Notes: generated by a model not told the origin, from the letters alone. Shown: positions 18,052 through 28,322, counted from the stretch's first letter. The stretch is DNA of 64,000 bases from Candidatus Heimdallarchaeota archaeon LC_2 (GCA_001940725.1 MDVR01000047.1:6292-70291); one strand, 5' to 3'. Made by a program: numbers and translations.

Positions 18052-18498
18052 ATGGTTGAAATCAAAGTAAAATTAATCGAAAAAATGGCACAGTTGCCCA
18101 GATTTGCCAAAGATGGTGATGTCTGTGCCGATCTAACCTCTATTCAATCGCAAGTTATTGGACCTGGAGAATTTGCAACAATTCGTACAGGGATAGCGAT
18201 TGAATTACAACCCGGGTGGGAGGCACAACTAAGACCACGATCAGGACTGGCTGCAGAATATGGAATATTTATGACTAATTCCCCCGGAACAATAGATTCC
18301 GGTTATCGTGGTGAGATCAAGGTATTATTGGCTAATTTTTCCAAAGTACCCTTCTCCATAATTGCGGGTAACAGGATCGCTCAAATGGCAATCAGAGAGG
18401 TACCATACGTTAGTTTTTGTGAGAGTGAAAAACCAATACTTGATTTCATATCAGAAACTGTACGAGGAACTAGTGGTTTGGGATCCACAGGATTTTAA
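18052..18498 (+). CDS. dut: dUTPase (dUTP diphosphatase)
   Basis: 148 aa (ATG at 18052; an in-frame ATG at 18040 is too close to the TATA box). Hydrolyses dUTP to dUMP and pyrophosphate, keeping uracil out of DNA. The trimeric dUTPase motifs are present in order: DVCADLTS (motif 1), RPRSGLA (motif 2), NSPGTIDSGYRGE (motif 3), NRIAQMAI (motif 4) and the C-terminal arm RGTSGLGSTGF (motif 5). Motif 1 has CADL where many have AGYDL, which is common in this family. It fits the polymerase, helicase and recombinase genes nearby. Confidence 0.93.
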   Translation: MVEIKVKLIEKMAQLPRFAKDGDVCADLTSIQSQVIGPGEFATIRTGIAIELQPGWEAQLRPRSGLAAEYGIFMTNSPGTIDSGYRGEIKVLLANFSKVPFSIIAGNRIAQMAIREVPYVSFCESEKPILDFISETVRGTSGLGSTGF

Positions 18499-18807
18499 TG
18501 TTCATTTTTATATATGATTTTTCCATATCACAACATATAACGCTTTATTCCTTACTTATCAATTCTTCAAAAAATCACTATTCAACTACAGGTCTCACCA
18601 ATTTCATCTAACGACTTTCCTTAATTTATTTAAAAATCCATGTCAGCCATTAAATATTTGTCTAATTTATTAATGATATTACGAATAGGGGGGAGTATTT
18701 GATTAAAGTAAGGTTGTATTCCGGCTTAAAGTTATCATATTTCAGAGGTGAGCAAAAGTCCAAATACTAAGCGCATTTTCGACGCTAGATGAATCCGATA
18801 TATACAT
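18499..18807. other. intergenic before the 962-aa gene
   Basis: 309 bases without a credible ORF. It includes a GGGGGGAG run near 18688 and a GATATATACATATG segment just before the next start. It presumably carries that gene's promoter, but the TATA-like sequence lies only about 7 bases from the ATG, so the start or the promoter is unusual. Confidence 0.4.
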
Positions 18808-21696
18808 ATGGTCTTTACAAAAGTTACCGATTCTAATATAAAAACTAGTGAATATTCGAGAGACTTGGGAAAATTCTTCTCAGGAGATCTTGATAATAAA
18901 TATCACGAAAAAACACAGAAAGAAAAACTAACTCAGAAGAAAAAACTACGCGAGCAACTAATCAAAATCATCCTTGAACGGTTCCCACTAGATTATAACA
19001 AGGATACCAAATTCTCCAAATTTACAACTTATGAACTGAATTCCATCATGGAATACGGTGATCCAAGAGCAGATATTGATCTTGAGTTACTAAACATAGA
19101 TTATAGTCCCACCTATTATCGGAACCCCAGAGGTATTACAAGTATCAGCCATAATGAACTCGATCTGGAATTTAAAGATAGATATCAGAGAGAGATTGCC
19201 ATGAAACTGGGAGGTTTTGCCATGAAACACAGCCTATATGTTACCAAACCCAAATTAGAAATTTCAAAACATCTGGCCAGAATGCGAGATTACAGAAGAA
19301 TATTGAAAAATCTACCCATGAAATATCATCTTGCAAGAGAATTTCTTCTAGAGGAGAAACTAGAGGATCTTTCCATTTCATCCATGGATTTCTACTCCAA
19401 GAAGGCAAAGATGTATTTTGCAGCTGTTCTAATTCTCTTAATGAGATCATACAAAAATGGAAATGTTGCCAGCATTGGTATTAAGGAAGTATGTGAGGAT
19501 CTTGGTATCAAAACAAACGGATTTACCAAATATTTCCAAATTGCAATGGATAAATTAGACTTTCTCAATACCAGAACAGAAATGCGATACTTAGGAGTAA
19601 GTTCATTTATACTCAAGAAGAAACAGATCAAGGACACTGCAAAAAATTATGTCTATCAATTTTGTCAGGAAGGCTATGTCGAAAGTCCTTCTATAATAAA
19701 TGAATTTATTGAGGAGATTGACAGTCATTATCACAACATATTCACAATGAAACATAAGAGCGAAAAGGTACTGGCTTTATTAGCTTCCAAGTTGTTCGAT
19801 CCCCATATCAAGGTATCTACACTGGCCTTATCCCTATACAATGGGGGTGCAACTTCGGAAGATACACAAAATGCTGTTTTATTAACCAAACAGGTAAAAT
19901 CATGGATGAGGATGAATAACAGAGAAATTGGGAATGATGTCAAGTCTGGAAGAATTCGAAACCTATACATAGTGGATATTGAACAGGCATCTGAACAGGT
20001 ATCTGAACAGGTACTTGAACCACAAGTAGTAGAAATTGAGGTATTAACGGATAATTCTACCATTCATCGAAACAATGTGATGGAAAGACAATCATCTTAT
20101 GAAGTCAACTATCGATCGATCTATGAACCTCTCTCCGACAAGATAATTCTAAGTGAGGACCAAAATTTAATGAATTACTTACTTGCCAATGATCTTTTAG
20201 ATCAGACAACGCTATCTAAAGGTTCACCCAGGAGAAATTCCAAACGGAAGTTTAGAGATCATTTGAAAATGAATTCAATATCTGTTGAGTCCACTGGCCA
20301 ATATCAACAAAATTGGGAACACGACTTCTCCCTTCAATCTCATTATCAAAATAATATGTCGATTAATCGCCCACATCTCAAATTAAAAGTTAATTTTCTT
20401 GCTGATGCTAATCTTGAGAACACACCCGGACAGGTAAATCCAGAGAATAGCATTCCGAAAATCAGTCATATAACTAATTGTGACAAAGACAAAGCTGGGA
20501 TTAATTATTGCTTTTTGGGGTATCCTGGAGCAACTACTAGATTGCTAGCCTTATTATCATTAAAAAATTCCACAGAGATGCCATATATTACTAATAATAA
20601 TGGAAGGCAAGGTAGATCGTATACGCACTCTTCAGAAGAGGGGCAGAATCCGTCAATTATATGGTTACTCAGCAAGGAAGATTTCTTCAAAAGGGCGGAT
20701 CAAGTCATGATGAATAAAAACGGACTTTTTGGCAGGTGGAGACAATATACTGAGCGGAAGAATGTAAAATTCATGGAAGATATCCAAATCAATACCATTG
20801 ATCAATTAATAGATCATATGGATCAGTTGAATACAACTGGTAATTTGAATAATAATTCATCTCCATTATCCCGTGGTTCTGTAATTATCTTTCCAGATTT
20901 AAGGAAATTACTACTTGCTGAGGTTGAGTCCGGTGTCTTACGGATGTCACCGAATGATTTTGTAAGAATGAAGCAGGATCAATTCAAAATGAAAGTGGAT
21001 GATTTGGAGAGGGCCAAGAATGAGAAGATAAGATCATATAGTGTTTCTCTTAATAAGGAAGCCTATCAGGGAGTATATCGGGGGATGACGGTTAATGAAC
21101 TGCAGACCTTACTAGTCGATTTTTCCAGTGCTCATGAAGAAAGTTTTGCCAACTCCTGCCAGAAATTACGAAAAGTCTTGAAAGAAGACATTGATGAATT
21201 TATTACCTGTAAACATAACCTAAGTAATGTTTTTTTTGGTAGCAAAGAATATCATGCCACACAAAGAGGTATGTACAGATATGGTCTGATCATGAGTGAA
21301 AGGGCAGAAATTTTCTATGATAGACTTCGTGCTCTCATTCAAAGCATTCATGAAAGATATGGGATTATGATTTATCTCGGGGGAATATTATCAAAAAACC
21401 TCAAGACGTCTCAGTTATTACTGGATAATACTCTTCACAAGAATGATCTATCAAAATATGCTATTGAACACCTAGTTGAACAATTAGTTGATGAACAACT
21501 CATCAAATTATGTTATTCTGAGTCTAGTGAGAGTGCATTTCAATCTGCAAGTGTTATTTCCACAGCGATTCCCGATAAATTATCAATTAAGTCATATAGG
21601 ATAATTCCTACAGAAGATGAAACTAATGAATTCCAGAGTAATTGGTGTGTTGACAATACATACAGTATAAACACTCTGGTTGAGTGGGTGAACTAA
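18808..21696 (+). CDS. large protein with a possible TFIIB/cyclin-like region, 962 aa
   Basis: Not clearly recognised. The charged N-terminus is followed (about residues 150-400) by two consecutive all-helical units whose spacing recalls the two cyclin repeats of TFIIB/TFB. The first contains YFAAVLILLMRSY...SIGIKEVCEDLGI; the second contains YVYQFCQEGYVESP then KVLALLASKLFD. No zinc ribbon is present. The middle (about 400-600) is low-complexity with a short EQ(A/V)SEQV repeat. The C-terminal half is alpha/beta and unfamiliar. Its TAA stop is directly followed by the ATG of the tail-anchored gene, so the two form an operon. It lies between dUTPase and a second giant gene. Confidence 0.6.
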   Translation: MVFTKVTDSNIKTSEYSRDLGKFFSGDLDNKYHEKTQKEKLTQKKKLREQLIKIILERFPLDYNKDTKFSKFTTYELNSIMEYGDPRADIDLELLNIDYSPTYYRNPRGITSISHNELDLEFKDRYQREIAMKLGGFAMKHSLYVTKPKLEISKHLARMRDYRRILKNLPMKYHLAREFLLEEKLEDLSISSMDFYSKKAKMYFAAVLILLMRSYKNGNVASIGIKEVCEDLGIKTNGFTKYFQIAMDKLDFLNTRTEMRYLGVSSFILKKKQIKDTAKNYVYQFCQEGYVESPSIINEFIEEIDSHYHNIFTMKHKSEKVLALLASKLFDPHIKVSTLALSLYNGGATSEDTQNAVLLTKQVKSWMRMNNREIGNDVKSGRIRNLYIVDIEQASEQVSEQVLEPQVVEIEVLTDNSTIHRNNVMERQSSYEVNYRSIYEPLSDKIILSEDQNLMNYLLANDLLDQTTLSKGSPRRNSKRKFRDHLKMNSISVESTGQYQQNWEHDFSLQSHYQNNMSINRPHLKLKVNFLADANLENTPGQVNPENSIPKISHITNCDKDKAGINYCFLGYPGATTRLLALLSLKNSTEMPYITNNNGRQGRSYTHSSEEGQNPSIIWLLSKEDFFKRADQVMMNKNGLFGRWRQYTERKNVKFMEDIQINTIDQLIDHMDQLNTTGNLNNNSSPLSRGSVIIFPDLRKLLLAEVESGVLRMSPNDFVRMKQDQFKMKVDDLERAKNEKIRSYSVSLNKEAYQGVYRGMTVNELQTLLVDFSSAHEESFANSCQKLRKVLKEDIDEFITCKHNLSNVFFGSKEYHATQRGMYRYGLIMSERAEIFYDRLRALIQSIHERYGIMIYLGGILSKNLKTSQLLLDNTLHKNDLSKYAIEHLVEQLVDEQLIKLCYSESSESAFQSASVISTAIPDKLSIKSYRIIPTEDETNEFQSNWCVDNTYSINTLVEWVN
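19981..20020 (+). repeat. 12-bp in-frame tandem repeat
   Basis: Three and a third units of GAACAGGYATCT-like sequence inside the 962-aa gene, coding for EQ-x-S-type residues (EQASEQVSEQVLE). Confidence 0.7.
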
Positions 21697-21936
21697 ATGA
21701 GTACTATCAGCCAGAAAGAGATCCAACAGGCTGTCAATAAAGATGACTTATCCATCAAACCCATTGATAAAAAACATAAGAAAGAAAACCAAGCCCACCA
21801 GAATAATTATGGATTTGCTAAGAATAAGTGGTATTCCGACAGAATCAATTTTGGGATACTCTTATATAATTTTGTCCGACTGGTTATTGTTATGGTAACC
21901 ACAATTACTTTTTTGGAATTAGAAAGAGCTTTGTAG
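21697..21936 (+). CDS. tail-anchored mini membrane protein, 79 aa
   Basis: Starts at the base after the stop of the 962-aa gene. The N-terminal ~50 residues are hydrophilic and basic; one hydrophobic helix near the C-terminus (FGILLYNFVRLVIVMVTTITFL) would anchor it with the N-terminus in the cytoplasm. It could tether its operon partner to the membrane. The family is not recognised. Confidence 0.6.
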   Translation: MSTISQKEIQQAVNKDDLSIKPIDKKHKKENQAHQNNYGFAKNKWYSDRINFGILLYNFVRLVIVMVTTITFLELERAL

Positions 21937-21969
21937 ATTCTATTATAGATTCTATTTTAGATTCTTAAA
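21934..21969 (+). repeat. 12-bp tandem repeat at the stop codon
   Basis: Three units of TAGATTCTATTW-like sequence, starting exactly at the TAG stop of the tail-anchored gene. The third unit is degenerate (TAGATTCTTAAA). Confidence 0.7.
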
Positions 21970-21985
21970 TTGGCCGTTGTTTTTA

Positions 21986-21997
21986 CTTATATTAAAT
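21986..21997 (+). promoter_or_regulatory. TATA box of the giant acidic gene
   Basis: CTTATATTAAAT, about 25 bases before the ATG at 22016; rules out the upstream ATG at 21977. Confidence 0.55.
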
Positions 21998-22015
21998 TCA
22001 TCATCTAATATCTAT

Positions 22016-25000
22016 ATGGTTCCTCAATCAGATTACAATGAGTCAAGTGGGGTAAAAAGATCATATCCCATCATATCCTTGGAATACACTGATAGTGGCA
22101 TACTCAGAAAGAAATTGTACAGTGAGGATTCACTCAGCATACAATTTGTTAGAATTGCAGCCATCACCTTTCCACGTACTTTGGAGATATATGATGAGAA
22201 ACAACTTCCCAAGATGACTGCTAAAACCATCCGAAAGTTGAGATATAATACCTCACCCATGATTGATGAAGAAGCAACTTATAGAAGTCTTAGAGATAAA
22301 TACCTATTGCATAATCAATCTACCATTGATGTAAAGGCAATCAGAGAAAAATATATCTCATCTTATCTTAGTCAACTAATTAAAAATAATGTAGATATAC
22401 ATATAATTAATTCTCCTGAAGAAAATGTATTATTAATTGTAGGTGTTGAATACAGCACCAAGATATTGATACACCCAAGATCATATGTTAGATCACAGAT
22501 AGTTACCACTCTTGTTGATCAACATTACATGCTTGATCAATATCCCAATCTAATAGGAATGTCTTCTTTAGCAAAGATCAATAAGAATTTTCAGATTAGC
22601 TTCTTCCAATCCACCCAGCAGCATCTTCAGATGCAGAAAATCGATCGGCGGATTATTTACCGACTGATTGATCGCATCTCCAATACATCGATACTAAGTG
22701 ATGAGTATAATGAAAATTATAAAATAGAAGGATTTACAAAATCTAAACTTGAGAAATCAAGTTCACTACATTGTTTCCAACTCTATTTGGATAATGATGA
22801 AGTAATGAATTATGGACAAGTTCGTGGAACATCGCTGGTGATACATGCTGATCAAGATAAATTCCAATCTTGGTTGCTTAAGTACTCATTTTATGTGAAA
22901 TCGATTAAAACACCACAGATTACAGAAATAAATAATTCAATAGTCGTAATCGGTGGTCCTAAACCATTGGGGTATTCTGAAATTGACTCATCAACTCTAA
23001 GATTAGATTTGTTGGAAATAATAAAAAATAATCCCTATGATGTTTGGATGCCTGTTTTCAGATTGATTGGTGCACTCTATACATACTCCCCTCGACAAAA
23101 TATTGCAGCTGAATTCAATCAGTATTGGTCAGATATCAAAGAGGAGATGGGGGAGTTGATGTCACAGGTAGATTCATTTGACAAACTCTTGGAAAAACTA
23201 GCTGATTCTTTCGAAAATGAAATAATTCTGACCGATGATGTTATTGCTCGAAGTCTGCTGTCAGTGTTCAATCAAATCAAATTGGTTAAAACATTGGATT
23301 ATTCTGATGAGGATTTCAAACTTCCCAGGAGATCATACATTTCAATCGAAAATTATACCAGCCGGGATGCTCTGCTATTGTTATTTACACTATCACTCAA
23401 AGCAGATGTTGACCTAGTTCCCATCCATTCTATTGTGATTAACGATTATGATCTCTCATCCTTAATGACAATGGATAAGGTACGAATGATACTTGACGAT
23501 AAGAATACGGGCTTTGATGACGTTTGTAAGGTACATCGGGCAACCAGAATGAGACAATCTCGCTTTAATACAATGCCAAAAATCATTCTATCTTATAATC
23601 ATGAGGTTAGAAAATTCCTAACCAAAAATAAATTCACCAAGTATGAAGATGGTAAGAAGCGCATTCCATTATTCGAGAAGAGTTGTTTGTTATTACCCGA
23701 TCAACCCTTACGGAGGATATTTGTGTCCAATCCAGATGAGGATATGATTAATTCTGTTGCCCAATATGAGAAGTCAGCTGCTCAGATACAAAACATTGAT
23801 GTACATATTGATGAAGTATCTGAGGTCCCCCTTGATAACACAATTAAAGAAGATATCAAGGATGATGATCCGATAAATGATTCTGAAGCAGAAGATTTCG
23901 AGGAAGAAATAATAGATGAAGAAATAGTAGAAGAAATCAAGGATGATGATCCGATAACTGATTTTGCTGAAGAAGATATCGAGGAAGAAATATTAGATGA
24001 AGATGAAGTAGTAGATAAAGAAGAAGAGCCCAATCAAAGTGAAACTGAGGTAGAAGTATCAGAAGAGACAACTAATAACGTAGAGGATCAAACAACCCCA
24101 GAGGATAATGAACATTCGATGGATAATAAATCAATTCCTATTCGATCGATTCCTATTCCTGGCATCAAACCAAAGGAAATCATAAACAAGGAACAACACT
24201 CTGACGATAATAAAGCAGAGATTCCTGTTCCATCCAATATTGATAAGGCTCTTAGACAATATAATGAAATTTTTGATAATCAGAAGATCTACGATCGAGT
24301 ACTGCAAAATGAACCAGTGTTAACACAAGATTCAATATTCACACAAATCGATTCACTTGTAGCTAATCTATCCAATCTTTATCAATTCTATATTACCAAA
24401 GATATGAAACTATCAAAAGAAATGGTTAAAGAAAAGGAACTGGAAAAATTAAGAGATAATGAACTGATCACCATCCATCCTTCTGGGGACATTTTCATGA
24501 TAGAATTAACCAAAGAAGGAAAGAAATATGTTAATGAAATGCTTGGTCGATTGAATTCATTGTGCTCTGATCTGAAACAAAGGGGTATTGATATACAGAA
24601 TATTATGATCAATTCCTCAACAATTATGGAACAATACAGACAGCAGGGAAAAATCAAGTATGAGGTTGCCTTATTGAACTGGCCTAAATTACTATCTCTT
24701 GCATATTATGAAAAATTCTCTAAGATAGCACCAGATGCCCACGGAATTTATTTAAAAATAACTAAGATAATTAAAGATGGTTCTTGGATTTCCAATCATG
24801 ATGAGTTTATCAAATCCTTTGTAAAAAGATACCAGAACAAATTATATTCAATAGAACAAGAAATACTTACCAAAAAAGATCAGATCCTAGAAAAAGCTGA
24901 TATGAAAACGCTTCCAAAGATTAAGATTATTCCTCCCTCTGATCCCAGTACAATCGATTCAAGTGATCAGAAGAAGATAGCTGACTTAGAACTCAGTGAT

Positions 25001-26164
25001 GATGATGGGGTGAAAAAGCTGGATACTACATTAAATGAATATGATCAATTTATTGGTGACGACCCAGAACCTGAAAATTTCACTGATAAAGAAATTATCA
25101 AAATTCAAACGTACGAGAAGGAAGATGAAAAGAAACCTGAAATCAAACCCAGAAGGACCAAGGCTGCTAAAGATAGAGTTGCAAGGGAGTTACTCAAAAA
25201 ACAAAGAACTGCTTTCCTAGTAGAAAAGGAAAATAACGATTTCAAAAATGAATTTTTCGAAGCAAATTCTGAGGAAAATAAATCTGTAATTGTTAAACGA
25301 ATGAAAGAGAGAATTGAAAATGTTAAAATTAAATCACCTAAGACTCTCTACTTCTTCCAACCTTCTTGGAATATGTCTATTGATGAATCCAAACATCAAT
25401 TTGACTTGGAAGAATTGCCAATTTCTTTATTTAATTTTAAAACCAAAACCAAGAAATTGTTGGTAGGTGTACTTGAAACAGCCAAAATTGGTGAATTGAT
25501 GAGAACCAATATTGATTGGAGTAAACTACCAACAATTGGTAAGAAAACACATGATGAAATCGTTGATTTTCAATTATTATTCAATAATTGGTCAGAGCTA
25601 AAGGGGGAAGAGATTTTTAATTTAATGTGTAGAGATGGTCTGAAACATTTGTTTGAGGAGAAAATATTTTTTGAACCATCAAAATTACCTGATAATATCT
25701 TACTGCCACTGCATGTTAATCTGATGAAAAGGTATAGGAGTAGGATTGACGGAATTATAGAGACTCATGTGGGTAGAATTGATGATGTTGAGATATCAAG
25801 AAAGATTATTTCTGAGATCTGTAATGATCTTGGTACAGTTATGGGTATTGAAATTGAGAACGAACAAGCAGAGGTACTTATTCATAAGTTAAACCAGTAC
25901 CAGCATTCAAATTATAAGATGAGCAATGCCGAGAGTGACCCATTTTTCGATCTCACTTGGATAATGAAATTTGACAATTATTCAGATAATCCAGACAAAT
26001 CAATGAGATTAGATGAGTTGAAATCCAAGATTACACAGGATTTGGATCATTTAATGTTATCATATCAGGTTCAGAAAGAAATAATGAGTTTACACCGGCT
26101 TCAAAAGAATAGTCAGGTGAAAGACAAATCGAATAACAAGAAACGAAAGGAGCAGTTAGCATGA
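22016..26164 (+). CDS. giant acidic protein, about 1382 aa
   Basis: Not recognised. The ATG at 22016 (MVPQSDYN) fits the TATA box. The N-terminal ~570 residues are mixed alpha/beta. Around residues 600-720 is a Glu/Asp-rich linker with two 27-residue repeats. Near 800-845 a winged-helix-like segment is seen (KLRDNELITIHPSGDIFMIELTKEGKKYV). The C-terminal third is helical, with an acidic then Lys-rich linker before it (KPEIKPRRTKAAKDR). It ends in an ATGA overlap with the next, secreted gene. Large scaffold in an informational or virion-like complex is only a guess. Confidence 0.6.
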   Translation: MVPQSDYNESSGVKRSYPIISLEYTDSGILRKKLYSEDSLSIQFVRIAAITFPRTLEIYDEKQLPKMTAKTIRKLRYNTSPMIDEEATYRSLRDKYLLHNQSTIDVKAIREKYISSYLSQLIKNNVDIHIINSPEENVLLIVGVEYSTKILIHPRSYVRSQIVTTLVDQHYMLDQYPNLIGMSSLAKINKNFQISFFQSTQQHLQMQKIDRRIIYRLIDRISNTSILSDEYNENYKIEGFTKSKLEKSSSLHCFQLYLDNDEVMNYGQVRGTSLVIHADQDKFQSWLLKYSFYVKSIKTPQITEINNSIVVIGGPKPLGYSEIDSSTLRLDLLEIIKNNPYDVWMPVFRLIGALYTYSPRQNIAAEFNQYWSDIKEEMGELMSQVDSFDKLLEKLADSFENEIILTDDVIARSLLSVFNQIKLVKTLDYSDEDFKLPRRSYISIENYTSRDALLLLFTLSLKADVDLVPIHSIVINDYDLSSLMTMDKVRMILDDKNTGFDDVCKVHRATRMRQSRFNTMPKIILSYNHEVRKFLTKNKFTKYEDGKKRIPLFEKSCLLLPDQPLRRIFVSNPDEDMINSVAQYEKSAAQIQNIDVHIDEVSEVPLDNTIKEDIKDDDPINDSEAEDFEEEIIDEEIVEEIKDDDPITDFAEEDIEEEILDEDEVVDKEEEPNQSETEVEVSEETTNNVEDQTTPEDNEHSMDNKSIPIRSIPIPGIKPKEIINKEQHSDDNKAEIPVPSNIDKALRQYNEIFDNQKIYDRVLQNEPVLTQDSIFTQIDSLVANLSNLYQFYITKDMKLSKEMVKEKELEKLRDNELITIHPSGDIFMIELTKEGKKYVNEMLGRLNSLCSDLKQRGIDIQNIMINSSTIMEQYRQQGKIKYEVALLNWPKLLSLAYYEKFSKIAPDAHGIYLKITKIIKDGSWISNHDEFIKSFVKRYQNKLYSIEQEILTKKDQILEKADMKTLPKIKIIPPSDPSTIDSSDQKKIADLELSDDDGVKKLDTTLNEYDQFIGDDPEPENFTDKEIIKIQTYEKEDEKKPEIKPRRTKAAKDRVARELLKKQRTAFLVEKENNDFKNEFFEANSEENKSVIVKRMKERIENVKIKSPKTLYFFQPSWNMSIDESKHQFDLEELPISLFNFKTKTKKLLVGVLETAKIGELMRTNIDWSKLPTIGKKTHDEIVDFQLLFNNWSELKGEEIFNLMCRDGLKHLFEEKIFFEPSKLPDNILLPLHVNLMKRYRSRIDGIIETHVGRIDDVEISRKIISEICNDLGTVMGIEIENEQAEVLIHKLNQYQHSNYKMSNAESDPFFDLTWIMKFDNYSDNPDKSMRLDELKSKITQDLDHLMLSYQVQKEIMSLHRLQKNSQVKDKSNNKKRKEQLA
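23855..24016 (+). repeat. 81-bp imperfect coding repeat
   Basis: Two copies with an 81-base period inside the giant acidic gene; each codes for a 27-residue acidic unit beginning IKDDDPI and rich in EEEI. Confidence 0.7.
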
Positions 26165-27378
26165 AATTAAAATCAAAAATGAAATCAAGAATTAGATCAA
26201 AATTTATTTTACAATTATCAGTAATAATTCTAATCACCATTCCCTTCGTCTCTGCTCATAACATTAATGAGATAGAAGAGATGGACTTGGATGTAACACC
26301 ACATCTCAAACAATCCCGATATGGACCCGTGCAGGTGGATATTAGAAGCGATAGGACGTTTACTTCACTTCCTACAATTACTGATTTTACCATCCGTCAC
26401 GGATTATACGGACAAATTAACATCACCGATTTTGACTTGGAATATGATGGTATGGAAGAATATGAATTTATTCTTCACCAGGAGATTTATCTGGACGATG
26501 TATTACCTTTAAAACTTGGTTCACGCAGTCAAGTTTTATCTGATAACGCATTAAGGGATGGAGTAATACAATTCTCCTATATTCTGGGTGATCTAAATGA
26601 TATTGAGAGCTTTACAAGTGATCATGTTGAGTGGATTGATGATTTTTCTGATGATATGAAATCACTATTTCATTACTCACTTCACAATAATCTAGAGATC
26701 AGGAGGGGAACAAAACAAAATGGCACAATATTTTTTGATTATGAGTTATCAAGTTATCTAATTCCAAATATACTCGCTGATTCATTTCATAAGGAACTAA
26801 CTCTGACCACCATTGTATTCCCATCTACAGTTAAAATGCAATATACATCTTCCGGTTATGATAATAGACAGGTTTTTCTCTTTCTTCCAATAAGATTATT
26901 ACCATTTTATTTTTCTAATCCACGAGGTCACTCATTAAACCTGTCTGAAATCCCAATCAGTATTTATCTTGACTTGGAGTTTGAGAATAAAGATCTAGAT
27001 AAATTAGTAATAATCAAACAGGGAGGTAATAATGGATTTGATACAGAAGATCCATTATTTAATAACGGTCAATCAAAGCGATACAAGATTTCTACAGAAA
27101 TAAGAGATAACCAGTTGCTATCAATTACAATTTCTACAAAGAATTATGGAGGACTAATCAATATAGCTGCATCTGTGAAGATCAAGGCTATATTTGCAGA
27201 TAGTTCACTCTACGTCAAGAATGAATACCCGATGTCTCCCAATCAATATATTCTGATAATGGTTTTCATTGGGACTGTATTTACCTACAAAATCGTTGAT
27301 TATGTCGATTACAGAAAATACCAGGAAACGTTGGCATACAAGAACTATGATTTGGTAGAGAAGGATTTTATTGGATAG
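26161..27378 (+). CDS. exported, membrane-anchored protein, 405 aa
   Basis: Its ATG overlaps the TGA of the giant acidic gene (ATGA), so translation is probably coupled. A basic N-terminus with hydrophobic core (FILQLSVIILITIPFVSA) is a signal peptide. The ~330-residue external part is beta-rich and contains several N-x-S/T sites. A single TM helix near the C-terminus (YILIMVFIGTVFTYKIV) and a charged tail of ~25 residues follow. No enzyme motif seen. It may be the membrane partner of the preceding giant protein. Confidence 0.7.
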   Translation: MKLKSKMKSRIRSKFILQLSVIILITIPFVSAHNINEIEEMDLDVTPHLKQSRYGPVQVDIRSDRTFTSLPTITDFTIRHGLYGQINITDFDLEYDGMEEYEFILHQEIYLDDVLPLKLGSRSQVLSDNALRDGVIQFSYILGDLNDIESFTSDHVEWIDDFSDDMKSLFHYSLHNNLEIRRGTKQNGTIFFDYELSSYLIPNILADSFHKELTLTTIVFPSTVKMQYTSSGYDNRQVFLFLPIRLLPFYFSNPRGHSLNLSEIPISIYLDLEFENKDLDKLVIIKQGGNNGFDTEDPLFNNGQSKRYKISTEIRDNQLLSITISTKNYGGLINIAASVKIKAIFADSSLYVKNEYPMSPNQYILIMVFIGTVFTYKIVDYVDYRKYQETLAYKNYDLVEKDFIG

Positions 27379-27406
27379 TTGAATCAATCTTTTTTTTCTT
27401 TGTTTC

Positions 27407-27418
27407 TTATATAGAATT
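27407..27418 (+). promoter_or_regulatory. TATA box of the 294-aa membrane gene
   Basis: CTTATATAGAAT, about 26 bases before the ATG at 27438. Confidence 0.55.
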
Positions 27419-27437
27419 TGCCCTTCATTAGTAATGC

Positions 27438-28322
27438 ATGATACAAGGATTAGATGCTGCCCTCAATTTTGCTGATAGTATAGTTACAATTTACATTATA
27501 CTTATGATACTACCCTATGTTCTTAGATGGGTGCTTAATTGGATAATGGCTGTTTTGGCTTTTATCTTCAGACTTGGTCATGATTCATATTATGACAAAA
27601 AAACTGGAAGAAGACGTTTTCCCAGGAAAGACAATTCATACTATAGAATACGAAAAGTACGGTCTTTTTTGGCTCTTATTACTCTTCCTGGAACGCTATT
27701 GCGTGTTGGGGTCATGTTTCTTTTCCTTAGACTTAGAGGCTGGTCACTAGGAATTAAATATCCGGGGTTTGTGGGTAAGACGGATAGAAGTTTAATTTCT
27801 GATAGGAGGACTGGATTTACCTTTTCCATGTCACCCGATAAACGAAGACGCATGACTTTTAAGGATATAGCCTTGATCTCTATAATCAGCTATCTCCCGC
27901 TGTACTTGACTTATCTGATGTGGACAAATAGGGCAGACAATCTTGACTTCATTATTTACATCCAGCAGGGAAATCTTAGTGAATTCTGGATACATGTCTG
28001 GTACTATTATCTATTATTTGCTTTATTTGTGGGAGGCGCACCCATTCCTGAAGAGACCATGGTTCCAATTTATTACCTGTTGGGCGAGTATCCACATTTA
28101 TTTGTAGGCATTATTTCTGCTTATATAATGGGATTTCTTATCAGCCTAATGGAATTGGGTGATTTCGGATTTGAGGGTAAACGAATGGGGTATATCTATT
28201 TCTTGCTTTTCAGTGCTATACTAATATTTCGCATATTAATTAATCAGAAGCATATGGGAAATCTGACCAAAAGTGGATTGGATGATATACTCTTGGAAAT
28301 GGATGTAATTGAATTAATCTGA
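27438..28322 (+). CDS. multi-TM membrane protein, 294 aa
   Basis: At least five to six hydrophobic helices, with a basic loop after the first two (KKTGRRRFPRKDNSYYRIRKVR). A conserved-looking GGAPIPEET motif lies at the start of a late helix; its PEE could bind metal, but no HExxH is present and no family is recognised. It follows the exported 405-aa gene with its own promoter. Confidence 0.65.
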   Translation: MIQGLDAALNFADSIVTIYIILMILPYVLRWVLNWIMAVLAFIFRLGHDSYYDKKTGRRRFPRKDNSYYRIRKVRSFLALITLPGTLLRVGVMFLFLRLRGWSLGIKYPGFVGKTDRSLISDRRTGFTFSMSPDKRRRMTFKDIALISIISYLPLYLTYLMWTNRADNLDFIIYIQQGNLSEFWIHVWYYYLLFALFVGGAPIPEETMVPIYYLLGEYPHLFVGIISAYIMGFLISLMELGDFGFEGKRMGYIYFLLFSAILIFRILINQKHMGNLTKSGLDDILLEMDVIELI

